Shown: piece by piece, positions 1 to 20,570 of the stretch
Layout of the letters: every line of letters begins with the position of its first letter
Numbering within the stretch: the stretch's first letter is position 1
NCBI RefSeq assembly: GCF_963422355.1
Contig: NC_085091.1
Span: 3,294,023 to 3,358,022 of the forward strand
Length of the DNA: 64,000 bases
DNA from: Corticium candelabrum
Lineage: Eukaryota > Porifera > Homoscleromorpha > Homosclerophorida > Plakinidae
Direction of reading: 5' to 3'
Notes under the pieces: model-generated
The model's input: only the letters and a program-made list of their open reading frames with translations
Databases searched by the model: none
What the model was told of the DNA's origin: nothing
Made by a program: the position numbers and the translations under genes

Positions 1-943
1 ATTTCACTTTCCTCTTTGAATATGAAAGAAAGTTTTGCATTTTGATTTTCGCGTCTATCCACGTAGTATGTGCTCGTAGAAACTCCGGCTGAAATCGAAT
101 CTGTTTCCAGATCATGTCGAGTGACGGACAGTTAGGTACAAATCCGAACTTTGGATTATAGAACAGTGTGCCTCTTGACTTCACTATAGGTGGGTACCGG
201 TCATGGCCCAATAGTCCGTTGAGTAGACACTTAGCACTCTGTGTGGTTCGTTGATAATCGGTACTAGTCACCATAATACGTGAGTCAATTTCGTCCGGGT
301 CAAGGTGGTAAACTGTTTTTAGATGTCTACCTAGGGCTTCGTGCTGTCTGCAGCCTTTCCAAGTCAACCGTCCTCTGTCACACTTGTTCATCCACTTCAC
401 ATCAATGTTAGAGAAATATTCGTCAGCATTTGGACAGCGAAACGAGGCGATGTTTGTTAGAGGTATTCCTTTGAGAGGCGCTCGGTCCCCGTGTCGAGTT
501 AGCACTTGAACGACTGCTAGCTCGTAGCCCTTTTTAAACAGTAGACCTTCATTGTTAGAGAGTAACTGAGGTGCAGGCGTGTTACAACGTGCTTCAAGCA
601 ACTGCTGTAGCTGCTTCCATTCGACACGTGTTGCAGTCTTTTGACTGGGTCTCAGACTGGTCATCTCGTCTCTCCTTGGTGCAGTCAAATTTGACCGGTC
701 TCTTTTCATGTCGAGCCAGAGCACGTTGTCCAAACTATCTGCTTCTGGAACATGAATAGCAAGTCTTCTCCGTCGTGCGTCTGCACTTTTAATGTCGGGA
801 AGCCACCTACCTAGCACGTAGCCACAGAGAACGATTTACTAATGTGTTTGAGATGCATTAGAGTCGAACTGACCGGTAAGAAGAACACAACAGAGAGTTA
901 TGACAGTAAGAAAGACGAGCGAGAGTCGAACCTTGGCGAGCAT
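1..943 (-). CDS. PXYLP1-like histidine acid phosphatase, paralog 1 (3' part beyond window)
   Basis: Seen: exon 1 is 943-874 (70 nt, hydrophobic N-terminus beginning MLAKVRLSLVFLTVITL). A 63-nt GT-AG intron covers 873-811, and exon 2 runs from 810 to the window edge with no stop. About 293 residues are visible. They include the catalytic motif LTRHGDRAPLKGIP and the stretches GRLTWKGC and TSTDYQRTTQSAKCL that are shared with the gene at 6121-7698. Known: the histidine phosphatase branch-2 family uses RHGxRxP plus a later HD; PXYLP1 removes the 2-phosphate from xylose in the glycosaminoglycan linker in the Golgi. The N-terminal hydrophobic segment fits a signal anchor. Inference: an intact tandem paralog, not a pseudogene, because the frame stays open through the whole visible part. 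The HD motif lies outside the window. The family is firm; the exact substrate is less sure. Confidence 0.82.
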
Positions 944-3900
944 CGTTGGTCGAGGCTCTTGTGAGCTTGTAATATCTTGTTAGATCTAATTGTTTAATCA
1001 GATCTGCGGGTTTTAGGGTTTATGATGGCCAATTTCCTGTATGATAATAGTGTTTACTTTCAGAGCATGCACGCTCAGGATCTGAAACACTTATGCACTG
1101 CCTCGACAAACATTGGATGACGAAATTAGGGCTAATCGAGCTTCTCTTCAAAGGTAGGCAAGTTTTATTGTATTTTATTAACAGTGGTGGCTGTAGGATG
1201 TTATTAGTGCCAGTCAAAATTCTGTTATCGTGCAATTTCAGGACGTAAGTAGTAGAATTGCAAAATGGCGCGACGTTTCGAATTGGATTTGCTTCACAAC
1301 GGATTACTAGCAATTCTGTTGTTTTCAATTTTCCACGACCTATACCGATCAGAGCAAAAGTGCACTTGTTGAGCGTAGTATTGCACGTGTCTACCTTGAG
1401 GCGGAAAATAGTGATATATAGACTGTATACTTATTGATGATCTATTACCAATCGACGTAGTGGTAGCAGTGTGGCCGTGCTGGATGTTTTCTTTTGTTTA
1501 CGTGACTGAACGGGACAGCCGAATAGGTGGACTAACCTAAGCGCTTCAATTTCATGTTTATAAAATGTCCACTATGCAAACAGTAATCTATCTTTCTAGT
1601 GTCTACCTAATGGTAAGATGCATATGGTAGAGATATCTACCTATATAGAGCCTAGAGTAATATGAACATGCATATGCAGTAGTCTACGTTAGAGAATCGT
1701 TGCGTAGGTCTTTTCGCAGGATAATTGCACTGATGAAATCTGCATGCACATACCGTCTAACTATACCGTACACGTGTATGCTTCATCGAAGTTAATGGTT
1801 AGTATCAATAATGTCGGCAGCTAAAACATGCAAAAACACGGGCTTACAGTAGGCAATAATTAATGAAATTGAATACCGGCCAATTAACCAGCATCATAGG
1901 CCAGGGTGATGCTTACATCAACGATTCAGTCGCTGTCGATAGGGAAGATGTGAAGCTCTTGAAAGTTCTTGCAATGAAATTAAGACTTTATACTGAATTG
2001 TGGTAACGTTCTTGATTTTACTGCGTTAATATAGTAAGATCGCTGTCGTCTACCTGTTCCAACAATGGTTAACTTTGGATGCTAGAACTGACACCCTTCA
2101 GTTAGCACGAGACATTAGACACGCGACTAAAAGATTATAATGATTGAATATTTTAAAATTGCACTAATAACGGCAACTGGATGCCCGTTGTTTGTCTGCC
2201 TCGATAAAATCATCGTCATGTCGCTTGCTGAGGTGTACAGTGGCGGATCTATAGACGGATGAATTGGAAGCACGCGTGCATGTGCCCTCTTCGATTCTTT
2301 GATTGGAGCACGCGTCACAGTTTCTGGCCTGACCTTTAATGTAAGAAAAACTACTCTGACCGTTGCGCCTCAAAACATTCAGTCAACGAGTGCTGCCTAG
2401 GCCGCTTTATGCAAGTCCGAGAAAAACAACTCCGAGAAAAACAACTCCAAACTTGCCTGTGTTCAGTTTTCGTTTATACTGGCATCTCTGCTAGCATTAG
2501 AATGACCGGCCTGCGTTACTGGACTCTAAAGTTTCACGCCTCAGATATAAGCGTCTCGAACGATTAACTAATGATACTTCAAACAGGACTGGGCTTGTGT
2601 AGTGCTAGGCGTACGCAGTTTTCCGTAGCTTTTGCCAGAAAAGCAGAAGTTAGTGGGTTGTGTTGTTCCACATACATGCATGTATGGTCAGCATGGGACA
2701 CGCGGAACTCGGACACGTTGTTTTTTATTCAAGACCAGGCCATTGAAACTCGATATTGTACAGTATGGCCAAAACATTTCTAATACAGTTTTAGACTAAA
2801 ACTAAAATTACGCAATTAGCGATTAGTTAACGGATAACAAAACGCGTTTGTAACTACCGCACGTCGAGTCCAGTCCCGTCAAGTTTGCATGGTCCCGCCA
2901 TATGGACGGAGCTATCGAAATATCTTTGATTTGCGAAACTGTGCACTGCAGGATTGCAAATTCATGTGTACACTACCTTTGTACATACTGCGTGTATAGA
3001 CACGGCATGCATCAAGACATTGGTGACTTCATAATTATCGACTATTGTTTATCATTAATGTTAGCCGACGAATCCGTCAAAGGGGTTCCAGTCTCTTTGA
3101 GTGCAACTGTTGATCACGTGATATTAAAAATAACGGAGTTTTGCAGGTGCACTGCTAGTGGCATCCACATGTAACTCTATATGTAAACAACCTTGAGTCT
3201 GCATGGAGTCGTTGAAAGGGAGATTTCCCTTCTGATTCTCGATATAGCCGAAAGCACCCACATGCAGCTCATGGTATACGTACTCTACCTATACCATCAG
3301 GCTGCATGGGACTTCTGACTCATGCATTTAGTGATATGCGTGAACAGGGTACAACTGTTATAGTACTGACTTTATGGTCATACATTTACTACAGTATTAT
3401 CTATACAGTTGTGAAGAAGCGGTTATCATCTGTTTATTATTGAGATTCAACGGCTGTCTGACCGGAGCAACTGATTTCTCATCCAGTCACATTGTAACAA
3501 GTCGAAATTTGGAAATTGTGGAAAGGATGGTCTGGAGATGTCTGGTAAGGAATTTTTCTATTGCAACAAGTTTCTATTGCAACGTAGGCATGACAACGTA
3601 CGACGTACAGGACACCGGCGGACACGGTGTAGGTCGACATGACTGTCAGTTGCTCTACAGACAGAGAACGTCTATGTACAGACGCTTTAGTAACATTACT
3701 TAATTCAATTAATCAAGTGCTAATTAATTGTACCAAAGCAAAGTTTTTGAATTTAATTGTTTAAAAATTAGTAACGTCGTATAGATGTTTAGCATTAATG
3801 TATGATTTTAGAACACAGACTATAGACATTTTTCTAGCTATAGGACATTTGTACTAAAAAAGTAGGTAATGCAAGAACAGTTTCTCGGAGGTACGGTACA

Positions 3901-6120
3901 CTATGTCGTGTGGTACCGTTTTCTAATAGTGCTCACGTGGCTACCCAGACGTACACAGGCCAACGCGCGTTAAGTAGGCGTGACTGCGAGTAATTAATTA
4001 TTGACAGCAAATTGTTCAATTATTCAAAAATATACATCTAAGGCATTTTCTGTTATTATACAAACAAACGAGAGCAACTTCTTAGTAGGATCACAGTAAA
4101 CCAGTAGTTGTAAAATACATTAGTTATTTAGTTGCTACCGTGACTGTCGAAAGTTTTGTACTGTACCCACTAACAGTGAGCAAACAAATCACACGCCAAT
4201 TGTGGCCCATGGACAAAAATATAATTTAATTACTTAATTTTTAATTTTATTGAAGAGTCTGTTAATAAAGTGATACTGGACGGTGTACCAGAGAGATACT
4301 ATCTAGCTAGAGCGCCAGTTAGTACCAGCCTCGTAGTTCCAAATACTATTGTAAGTGCGCGTAGCCAGACCCCTTCTTGCCATCGTGCTTCCGGCTTCCT
4401 TTCTCGCCAGAAGCATGACGGCAGGAGAGGGCTTGAGACTTTAGTACGTACTCTACAGGATATCTAGCAGGTACAGCTAGCTAGAGGTCGAGGGAAAGTG
4501 CAAAGATCCGGCCATTCAATGAAAGAATAGGGCGAGTAGAGTTTTTATAATTTTATAGGCACGGCGTCGGACTCATAAAAGCCTGCACAAAGCCACGTCT
4601 GCATGCTTGTACCAAGCTAGGAGATGCGTCACTCAGGAGATATCCAGTGTTTACAGCAGCCTGTAAAGGCATACATGCATTTGGCTGTTCTGCATGTATT
4701 TTACAGCAACTCCTAAATGCGAATATTAAAAGCATTAAATATCAATAATCTAGATATTAGTATCAACAGTTGTGACCCCAAAGTGCTCCTTGAAGGCCCT
4801 GCTGTCAAATTCGACCAGCAACACTGTTTATAAATAGTAGATAATTTACACAGGCTGGGTAGCTGGGTACGCCCTTGTAGACTAGGGGTGCAAGTCTCAT
4901 TGGTCATATTGAAATGTATATCCTCCTAGTATTCTGGACGCCTTTTCTCATGGGACTCATCAATGAGCGTGTGAGTCTACAATGAACTAACTGTCGGTCG
5001 TATAGGTTGTTGATGTCCATGCCCCGTCAATCGAGTTGCTGAGACGAGAAATGTGGAAATTAGAGAATGACGTAATGTCCTTGCGATTCTCTCGTGTTTT
5101 TGGAATGTCTGTGCATGAATATTAGAGTTGTCACAGTAGCACGGAGTGATAATCTCTCGTTCTACATCTAGACCAGCTATCTCTATACTACTAATTCTCT
5201 TACACTATATCATCGCTCAGCAGCATGTCTAACAACAAAAGCAATAGCTAGATCGGAAATGACGTTGTATTATAATTATGTCTCATGATGGTAGGCTGCC
5301 CATGCATCTCACACAGTAAGTTCCAATTTGAACGTCCTGTTATGTAATTGGATCATCTCGGTTTACGTTTTTGTCTTATTGTCCATTCAAGGAACACATT
5401 AACATTTAATTTGTTTTTATTTTACTATGCTTTCCGCAGGGTGCTCGTTAGAGTGTTTCATGGAAGGTCACTTACCCTTTATTGCTGGCGCTGCTTGCGG
5501 AGAGCCTTTACGCTGCAGGCAACCTCAATGCAATTGACCGTCTTGTTGACAGACGTTTTGCATACACCCGAGGCTGTGTATACTAGTGTAATCAAATTGT
5601 CAATTGGTGAGTATTCCTCCAGCAGGTTCTCGGCTAAGGCCTTCAAACAGCCCGCTCAAGACGGATAGACGCCAGAAAGCTTGACCGTTTTGTTATGTTA
5701 CTCTTTGTAGGAAATCAGAACAGGAACAGGCACTGAGAGAATATTGTCGCCCTTCCAATTATTAGAAAGGCAGTGGTAGCTAGTTTGCTACCTCATATTA
5801 ACGGATGTTTCCCCATAGTTTTTATAGTCAATTTTCCAGTTGTTTCAAATACCCTGCATGAGGCAAATTATCAATAGCTATTGAAGCTCAAGGAGACTTT
5901 ATTTCTGTTCAGCTGGCTTTAGGTGTGGTAATACAAAAACGATGCAAGGTTAACTAGAGTCCTACATATACTTCTTTTCAGCTTACCACGCAGAGATTAC
6001 TTAAATAAAGCATACTGTAAATTTCTCAATGTTTCATTGCCTATAAATATTTCTAATTCACATAAAGCTACAATATAAATCTAAAGTTTCAATTTTTTTA
6101 TCAATGTCCAATGTCAACTG
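944..6120. other. Intergenic, no gene seen
   Basis: This stretch separates the two phosphatase paralogs. It contains only short open frames without recognisable domains, coding bias or splice-compatible extensions. I see no RNA gene and no large repeat in it. Confidence 0.5.
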
Positions 6121-7698
6121 TTATTGTAGCTCAATGCTGCCATAAAGACAACCTTTAGCATGAGACTCCTTGCTTCTCAAAGTACCTGTTAGTAGATTCT
6201 TTTCAAACTGCTGAAAGTTCATGCATTCACTAATAATGTCTGAGTTAATCACTTGACCGTTGTACAGTGTTCGTACAATGAAGTCGTTCTTGACTTGTGG
6301 TCGCTTCCACAACTCAAATACAATTCTGGATGCATATGGAGGTCGATGACCATCGAATGCATGCAGGGCAGTCAGAAGTGCAGCCAAAGTCGTGTCATGT
6401 CCAGAGTAGACAACAACTCGGTCACGTCGAGCTCCTTCTATCCACTTTCTGAACTTGGTCACGACTTGTGATATGAAGGGCTGAATTTGTAGAATAGCAG
6501 ACTGCATAAATCACACAAAACAGTTAGGAATCATGGTCATTCCGAATGGTGTTGCTCGACTCACCTTCTCCTGATTGTGAAGTTTCGTATATATGTCAGC
6601 TGTCTTGATTATTTCTTCTCCTAGAGATGGCGGCAAGCAATGACCCTTGATACAAGGAGTTACCATTCTTGATCTTTCACTACTATTGAGCTGACAATAG
6701 TTACAGATTAGCCCTTCGTAGAATTCGATTGGACCTTGATTGCTTCGTAGACGCCTGTTTATCTGAGAAAAGAATTGTTTCAATTTTGTTTTAATATTAT
6801 ACCATTTCTGTTTGGCATGGAGAAATTCTGTTCTCTTTTGTGTTTCTTGCCAGAGCACATCAATAGAAGGACAATTAGGTAAGTAGCCAGTCTTTTCCAT
6901 TTGAAACATTGTCCCAGGCAGCTTCCAAATTGGTCGATAGTTCTGGTGACCAAGCAGTCCTCCAATCAAACACTTAGCACTCTGGATGGTTCTCTGATAA
7001 TCAGTACTCACAACCATAGTACGTGACCGTATGCTTTTTGTGTCAAGATGGTAAATTGATTTGAGATGCTGACCTAGGGTTTCATGCTGTCTGCAGCCGT
7101 TCCAAGTCAACCTCCCTCTTGAACATTTATTGGACGTCTTCATGGCCGTATCTGCATCAGCGAAATAGTGCTTATCGTCAGGACATTGAAATGAAGATAG
7201 ATCAGCTAGAGGAATGCCTTTGAGCGGAGCTCTGTCTCCATGTCTAGTCAAGACTTGAACAAGAGCAAGTTCATAACCACTGAACTTGTCAGGAAGATAA
7301 CCTTCCTCGGTGGAAATGAGTTGACCTTTGAAGGACGCATATAGGCTATTGCAGCGTGTTTCGAATACTTTCCCTAGCTTCTCTATCGTCACGTCACTTT
7401 CTCGAACTTCCTGTGTTTGCTTGTGGGTATTATTGAAACTCTGGAGGTCATCTTGAACAGACGACCACACGGGCCATGCAAATCTTGATGTCCGCGGAGG
7501 TTTTTCGTAGAGAAAAAGTCTTGTTCTTTCCGGAGTTTTCTCTACAGGCAACCACATCATACCTGGCGATCGCATACACACCGAGATCAGAAACAAGTAG
7601 GTTCCACAACAGTATCTAGAAGCTGACCGACCTGTTAGCAAGCCTCCACTCAGTATTACGGCCACCAAAACGAGAACGCGTCCGACAGCTCGCAGCAT
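6121..7698 (-). CDS. PXYLP1-like histidine acid phosphatase, paralog 2 (3 exons)
   Basis: Likely exons: 7698-7632, 7562-6565 and 6501-6121. They join in frame to 481 residues, close to the 480 of human PXYLP1. The N-terminal hydrophobic stretch (about residues 4-22) suggests a Golgi signal anchor. The nucleophile motif RHGDRAP starts near residue 129, and the acid/base motif SGHDTT has H390 and D391. The FELW and LYNG stretches after it are also typical of the family. Intron 1 (7631-7563, 69 nt) is a multiple of three and has no stop, so the unspliced frame looks open; the paralog at 1-943 has an intron at exactly this place and phase, which argues for splicing. Intron 2 (6564-6502, 63 nt) is GT-AG, phase 0. 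Known role of the family: dephosphorylation of 2-phosphoxylose in proteoglycan linkers. Substrate assignment is by similarity only. Confidence 0.85.
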
Positions 7699-9563
7699 GC
7701 TGCACGACTCTGCTGCACGGCTCTGTGCTCTGGGTCTTATTCGATTTAGTAATCAAGTCGAAAGTTTTTCTAATAAGAAAGGTCCTCCCACCTCCGTTTG
7801 GGCGTGACGTTTACGTTGAGCTCCACGTGTATTGGCTTCTACAAAAGCATCCTGCGGTCATTTGTGTCTCTCCTCATGTTTTGGAAGTATTCGGTATGCC
7901 AATTGAGGGTTTTCAGTTTAACAAACCGAATCCTGTGTTGAGGAACAAACTCGCGGTGTGTACGGTGAAGTCTCACAAAATATTGCAGGCGCAAATTTGT
8001 GTGCTCGAAAAAACCCCTAAAATTTCTAGTTCGTTTGTTTCTCTTAATACTGTTTTTGCACACTTACGTGTATCTTTACAGAATCGACGCACTGAACAGC
8101 TAGAGGAAGTTCAGTTGCGCAGTGTATGTTGTAACTATCGCTGTAAGACTATTGGTCAGTTGGTGAGATCTCAGATGGCACGTACTGCATTCATGCACGT
8201 ATAGTGAATGTAATGTCTCTTTGCATCTAATTGCCTGTGGTTTGCCTAAATCAGTCAAACAAATAGAACTGAAGTGCTGTCTGCTGGCCACGAAGAGGTG
8301 GGTGGACGAATGGCGTTGAACCACCTTTGCCACTCAGTTTTGAGGTTGATTATCGTCATGCCATGACACATGGCAACAAGAGTACATTATCAACAAGTAG
8401 GGAAACCTCAAGATGGTCAATGGCATCGGAAGATTCACAACAGATATACTAGATCTAGTGAATAAATACGAACACTCGTTGCTTCTAAGTTTGATGAATC
8501 GATAACACGAAGTTGAGATATTGAAGGGGCAATTTTACTCAAGCAGTTCTTCTTGAAATTTATTCCAGCAGCGCATCGTTTGAAGAGACAATTAGTTTAT
8601 TCTCGCTTACATTAAGTTATAAAGCTATTATGCATTCGATTACTCTGAGATAGCTAGAGACCATGCATTTCCGGCTGTGAAGATGCGAATATACTGAAGG
8701 CCAGTGTATTTATCTTGACGCAGACCACATTGTTTTTTGTTTGCTAGGCTAAAGCCAAACACATTGATGTCAACCTCAGTGATTAGATAATACCTAAGTG
8801 GACGAAGCAAGCCAGAGTTATTGTAGGCCAGGACTGTGTACCTTCAGTAATAGTGCTTTTGTTTTGGTGCAAATTACTAAGTTCTAATTCTCTGTGCACC
8901 TTGGTCATGCACACACATACAATGTAGCTTCTTATTCTAGTTCCAGTACATGTGTAATTCGAGTACTGTAAGCCTGACACTAGTACTGTAACCTAAAATT
9001 CGATCTGTTTTGCTTGGAATCCTAGTTTGCCGTTCGAAGATAACATCGAGCGAAGTCGTACAGTACTAGCAGCATCAAAAGCCACACATTCATGGCCAGT
9101 AAGGCTACGGCTTCTCAAACAATTCTCTAGCGTTCTAGATCCCTGAAGGCATTGTATTGCAGCCGTTGTGAGGTTGTGTGTACGTTTTCTATTAGTACCA
9201 TATTTAGAAACAATGAGCAATCACATAAGTGGATTAAGCTATATTGCTGCACCCCTAGTACTTCAGTCTACTGCCAAAAGGGACTATCACATTTTATAAA
9301 TGACAAACATGTCTATACCGGCAGATACTTGACATTCTTGTAGGAATGCAGTAGAAGTATCACATGTACAGCTATTCTTTACCGTTTAGTTTGGGCTGGG
9401 GACAGTATGTATCTAAACGACCCAAATGATTCTAGTAATTCTAATGAGTGTATATATATATATTATTTTTTACAATTATTTAGAATACAGAATGTATTAC
9501 AGAGGCCTAGGAATCGCATAATGACCATAGGCAGCTGATTGGGGGTCATGGCCCTTGGCCGAG

Positions 9564-9651
9564 TGGTTCCTCAGCCTATGTTGTATGGTATGAACTGCAG
9601 TGGAAAGTGGTTCCTAGGCCTATGTTGTATGGTATGAACTGCAGTCGGAAA
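9564..9651. repeat. 44-bp tandem duplication (two copies)
   Basis: Two adjacent copies of a 44-bp unit, 9564-9607 and 9608-9651, nearly identical. Both contain GTTGTATGGTATGAACTGCA. Confidence 0.85.
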
Positions 9652-11201
9652 CTAGAATTGGGAATGTCTGATCAAATCACAATGGTCCAACTGCTTATTC
9701 ATAGAGCGTAGAGATCCAAGAGGGGTTGCTAGAATAGAAGATAATTTGCAGGCATGTTAGCTTAATTCAATCAATGTGCTTCAGCTTTAGCAGTGATTAA
9801 CATGTGATAGATCATGTAGCTGTGAATATCAGTGTCAAACAACAAGGCAGTAGACTGTATGTCAAAAACCGTTAGACGAGAACATTTGCAAGATTTGATC
9901 AACATCTACATACAAACCCTTCAGTCTGACATCTTGGTTTGCCATTTTGAGATGCATCGCTTGCAGAAATAACCAACCAATTTGTATTTACTGTTATGAG
10001 CTTATGTAATATCAGTTATCTGACACCTGTTGACGTGTCTCAGACAAAAGTCATATGTAGACATGCTTATGAACTAGAGGACACCATTTTGTTGTGGCGA
10101 GGCGACAATAAACACTGAACCTACTTAGTAGTTATTTTACAATTTTTACAATGTGCTTTGGACAGAATCCAATAAGAGGGAAAGATAACCAGTCAAGTTT
10201 GTGAGCTTTTTGTCCTCACTAATGTTTAATTGAGGCATATGATATTTACAGAAATAATTATATGTTGTTGTATGATTGTTTGCTTTTGTTATTTAATTAA
10301 TCGACGCAATAGGTTTGTAGAACTGCAGTGCTAAATCGGAAGATGGGAGAGCAATTGGTCAGCTTAACGATATCTGGAAAACAGGGTCAGTTGTCAATCA
10401 TAGCATGCAATACTATATTTATAAAGTCATATCTTGAGATGCTAGAATATACGTGATAATGCTATTGATAAGGGATAATTGCTTATCAGTCAATATTGCA
10501 TACAAATAGAGCTACTAGGGCACCTGCATCTATTCTCATGGTTATCGCTAGCTATCATCTGCCTCATGATGAGAGCAAACAGAACTGTGATGAGTATTAA
10601 TTCTGCAATGCATGAGTTTTGGGGGTATCGACATATTGTGGATAACATAAAGTAAATAGATGGGAAACCACCCAACTGTTTCAAGTTGAGTTGTTTCCAG
10701 TTGATGCCAGTCTGGCACCATCAAATTAGCAACTGTGGTGTTATGGTATTAAAATTTCATATTATCTACCAGTTGCCAGTAAGCGTTTGGCCCATCAAAA
10801 CAAAACAAATGTAGGCACTTACATATAGGCAAATGTTGCTGGAATAGTCTGCTATAAGCTGTGCAATGCCAACAAAGAGTTTCTGGTGACTAAGTTTCTA
10901 GAGCCCAATTTATTATATGAGTACGTGTATGTGCTGCACCTTTTGTACAGTATTAGGTATGTGAAGCCTGCAGGCCCTATAAATCTAGATGTCGACGTTA
11001 ATTAATGAGATGTATATTAATAATGTATTATTATAACTGCGTCGCACACTTAAACATGGTGCAAATTAAACATGAAAGAAAGAAAGAAAATATTACAACA
11101 ACAACAAAAAAGAACACAAACTATATCTTAGTCAACAGAAAATAGTTCTCTACATGCAGTGCTGCTGATGTATGAGAACAGTGTGGCCACATCCAGTATT
11201 T

Positions 11202-11205
<4 letters not shown>

Positions 11206-11269
<64 letters not shown>
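11206..11269. repeat. (AT)n microsatellite
   Basis: About 32 AT units. It lies just outside the 3' edge of duplicated unit A. Confidence 0.97.
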
Positions 11270-11271
<2 letters not shown>

Positions 11272-13039
11272 GCGTGCCCATCACTGATGGGGATTAGGCT
11301 AGCAAGTGCCCTATACCCTCCAGGTACTGTATACCAACATGCCAGTTTAGAGGGAATTACAAATAGCATACTAGTAGAGTCCATTTCAATGCACTCACAC
11401 AGATATTTCATACTATTTCTTCTACTGCTTCAATGTCTGTGCTGAAATATAGCAAACATAGGTTGCTATACAATATGGTACCCCACTATTGCTTAATTAA
11501 ATATTTTGTTGAGCACATCTGGAATTCCGTGGTCTTACATAAACTTCAGTGGGGTGGTATTGCAACAACAAATTTCTACTTCTTCAATTGTCTTGCCTGT
11601 GTGGATCCATGACTAACGGCAACCCAATGATGTTTGCATAGAAATAGAATTTATTTTTGTTCCCTATTATTAGCACTTAATGATTGTTGGTTGTTTTCCT
11701 AATACCCTCCAGCTTAGTGACAGGAATGATAACAAGGACAGTTAGGGAAGCCTCCTACAGCCACATCATTTGTCTAGTTGAAGTGTCCTGCTTAGTAGAT
11801 TTGAGATTGATGCAGAGAGGCATTTGAAGTACCCCTTCTAAAGTGCATTTACCTCTTTAGAAATTTCATTACATGCATTTAATTTACCTTAAACCCATAC
11901 ATATGCCTACTAGACAAGTTTTAGAAGTCTAGTGTGTCTGTTATCCATTCAATAGGGGGCAACAAAGTGCAGGCACTTGGTACTTTGTTTTGTCTGTGCT
12001 CCATGGCCATGGCAATTATACAGTAGTGCTTTAAAATTATACCCACATCAAGGACAGGGAATCTACTATATTTCTGACAGTTGGGCTGCTAGGAATAGAA
12101 TGAATCAAAAGAGCTGTTTCTACGATATTTGCTGATGTTTCTGTATTGCTATTCTGAGACAATACAACTGTAGGAACTTTTATACCCTCAGAAACCTGGT
12201 TAGATACTATCATAGGCAACCAACACTAGAAACAAAACCTTCAATACGATTTGTAATCTATTTCTCATAAGGAAATGAAGTCTTTAGAGTGCCTAGACCA
12301 CCACCTAATCCACTACCACTTAGGTACCAAATCAGTTTGTACTTGAGACGTTGTATTGAAAGTAATCATGAGCAGGTGCCAGAAGTTGCTATTACACCAC
12401 AGCAACATGACTACCTGAGCAAAACTTTTATACAACTCAAGCTACACAGTAAGATTGTATCATTAGTGTGAGCTAGTCGGTGATCTGCATTGAAAAATAA
12501 TGAAATTGTTTTCGAACTCTACTCAGAGAATGAATCAAATCCTTTGAACAAAGACCGTATCAGCTGTAAAGCTCGTCTTTATCCCAAGTCATGAATTATG
12601 TTGAATTTATTCAATTTTGCCCACCATAGTATTTAGAAGTCATATTGTTTTTGGTGCCCACATTAATTCTATTACTGCAACATGTGATGAAAGTAGTTAT
12701 ATGCCTATCGATCATTTCAGTCGTTCTCTCATTCTATTCCATTGGCTTCATAGTTGGCCAATCTTTGCGCCTAGATCTGTACCAGTCACCAGTAGCTGGT
12801 CATTATTTATCTACATAATACATAAATTTAATTTACGATGATGATGCCATGAATGTGTGCACTGTATGCACACTGATAAATGTGCAATAAAAGTAACTAA
12901 AATTTGGGAAAATATTTACCCAAACTTATGCTCAGGCATGCAATATCATGGAACAATTAAACAAACCTTCTGATTTGTTAATCAATCACTTGCTGTCCAT
13001 GTCTGAAAACTGTCTCTGCATCATGCATCACTATAATAG

Positions 13040-20450
<7,411 letters not shown>

Positions 20451-20570
20451 GGCGTGGTGACGCGATATCTCGCATCAGCTGGTGTACAAATTTAGACGAA
20501 CATACGGGACCTGGGGAAGATGATTTGCATTATTGCAAATTTTTAGTATCATTCGGCAGTAAAATTATGC

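Larger units (their letters stand above)
7699..11599. other. Intergenic, no supported gene
   Basis: The 159-codon plus-strand frame at 7725-8204 starts just upstream of the phosphatase gene but shows no domain or coding bias. The rest holds a short tandem duplication and an AT microsatellite, listed separately. I see nothing else here. Confidence 0.45.

Noticed and set aside
2902..3703. Plus-strand frames of 90 and 109 codons between the phosphatase paralogs
   Set aside because: No start context, domain or splice partner; length is within chance expectation.
7725..8204. 159-codon plus-strand frame beside the phosphatase gene
   Set aside because: No domain, signal or coding bias; likely a chance frame.
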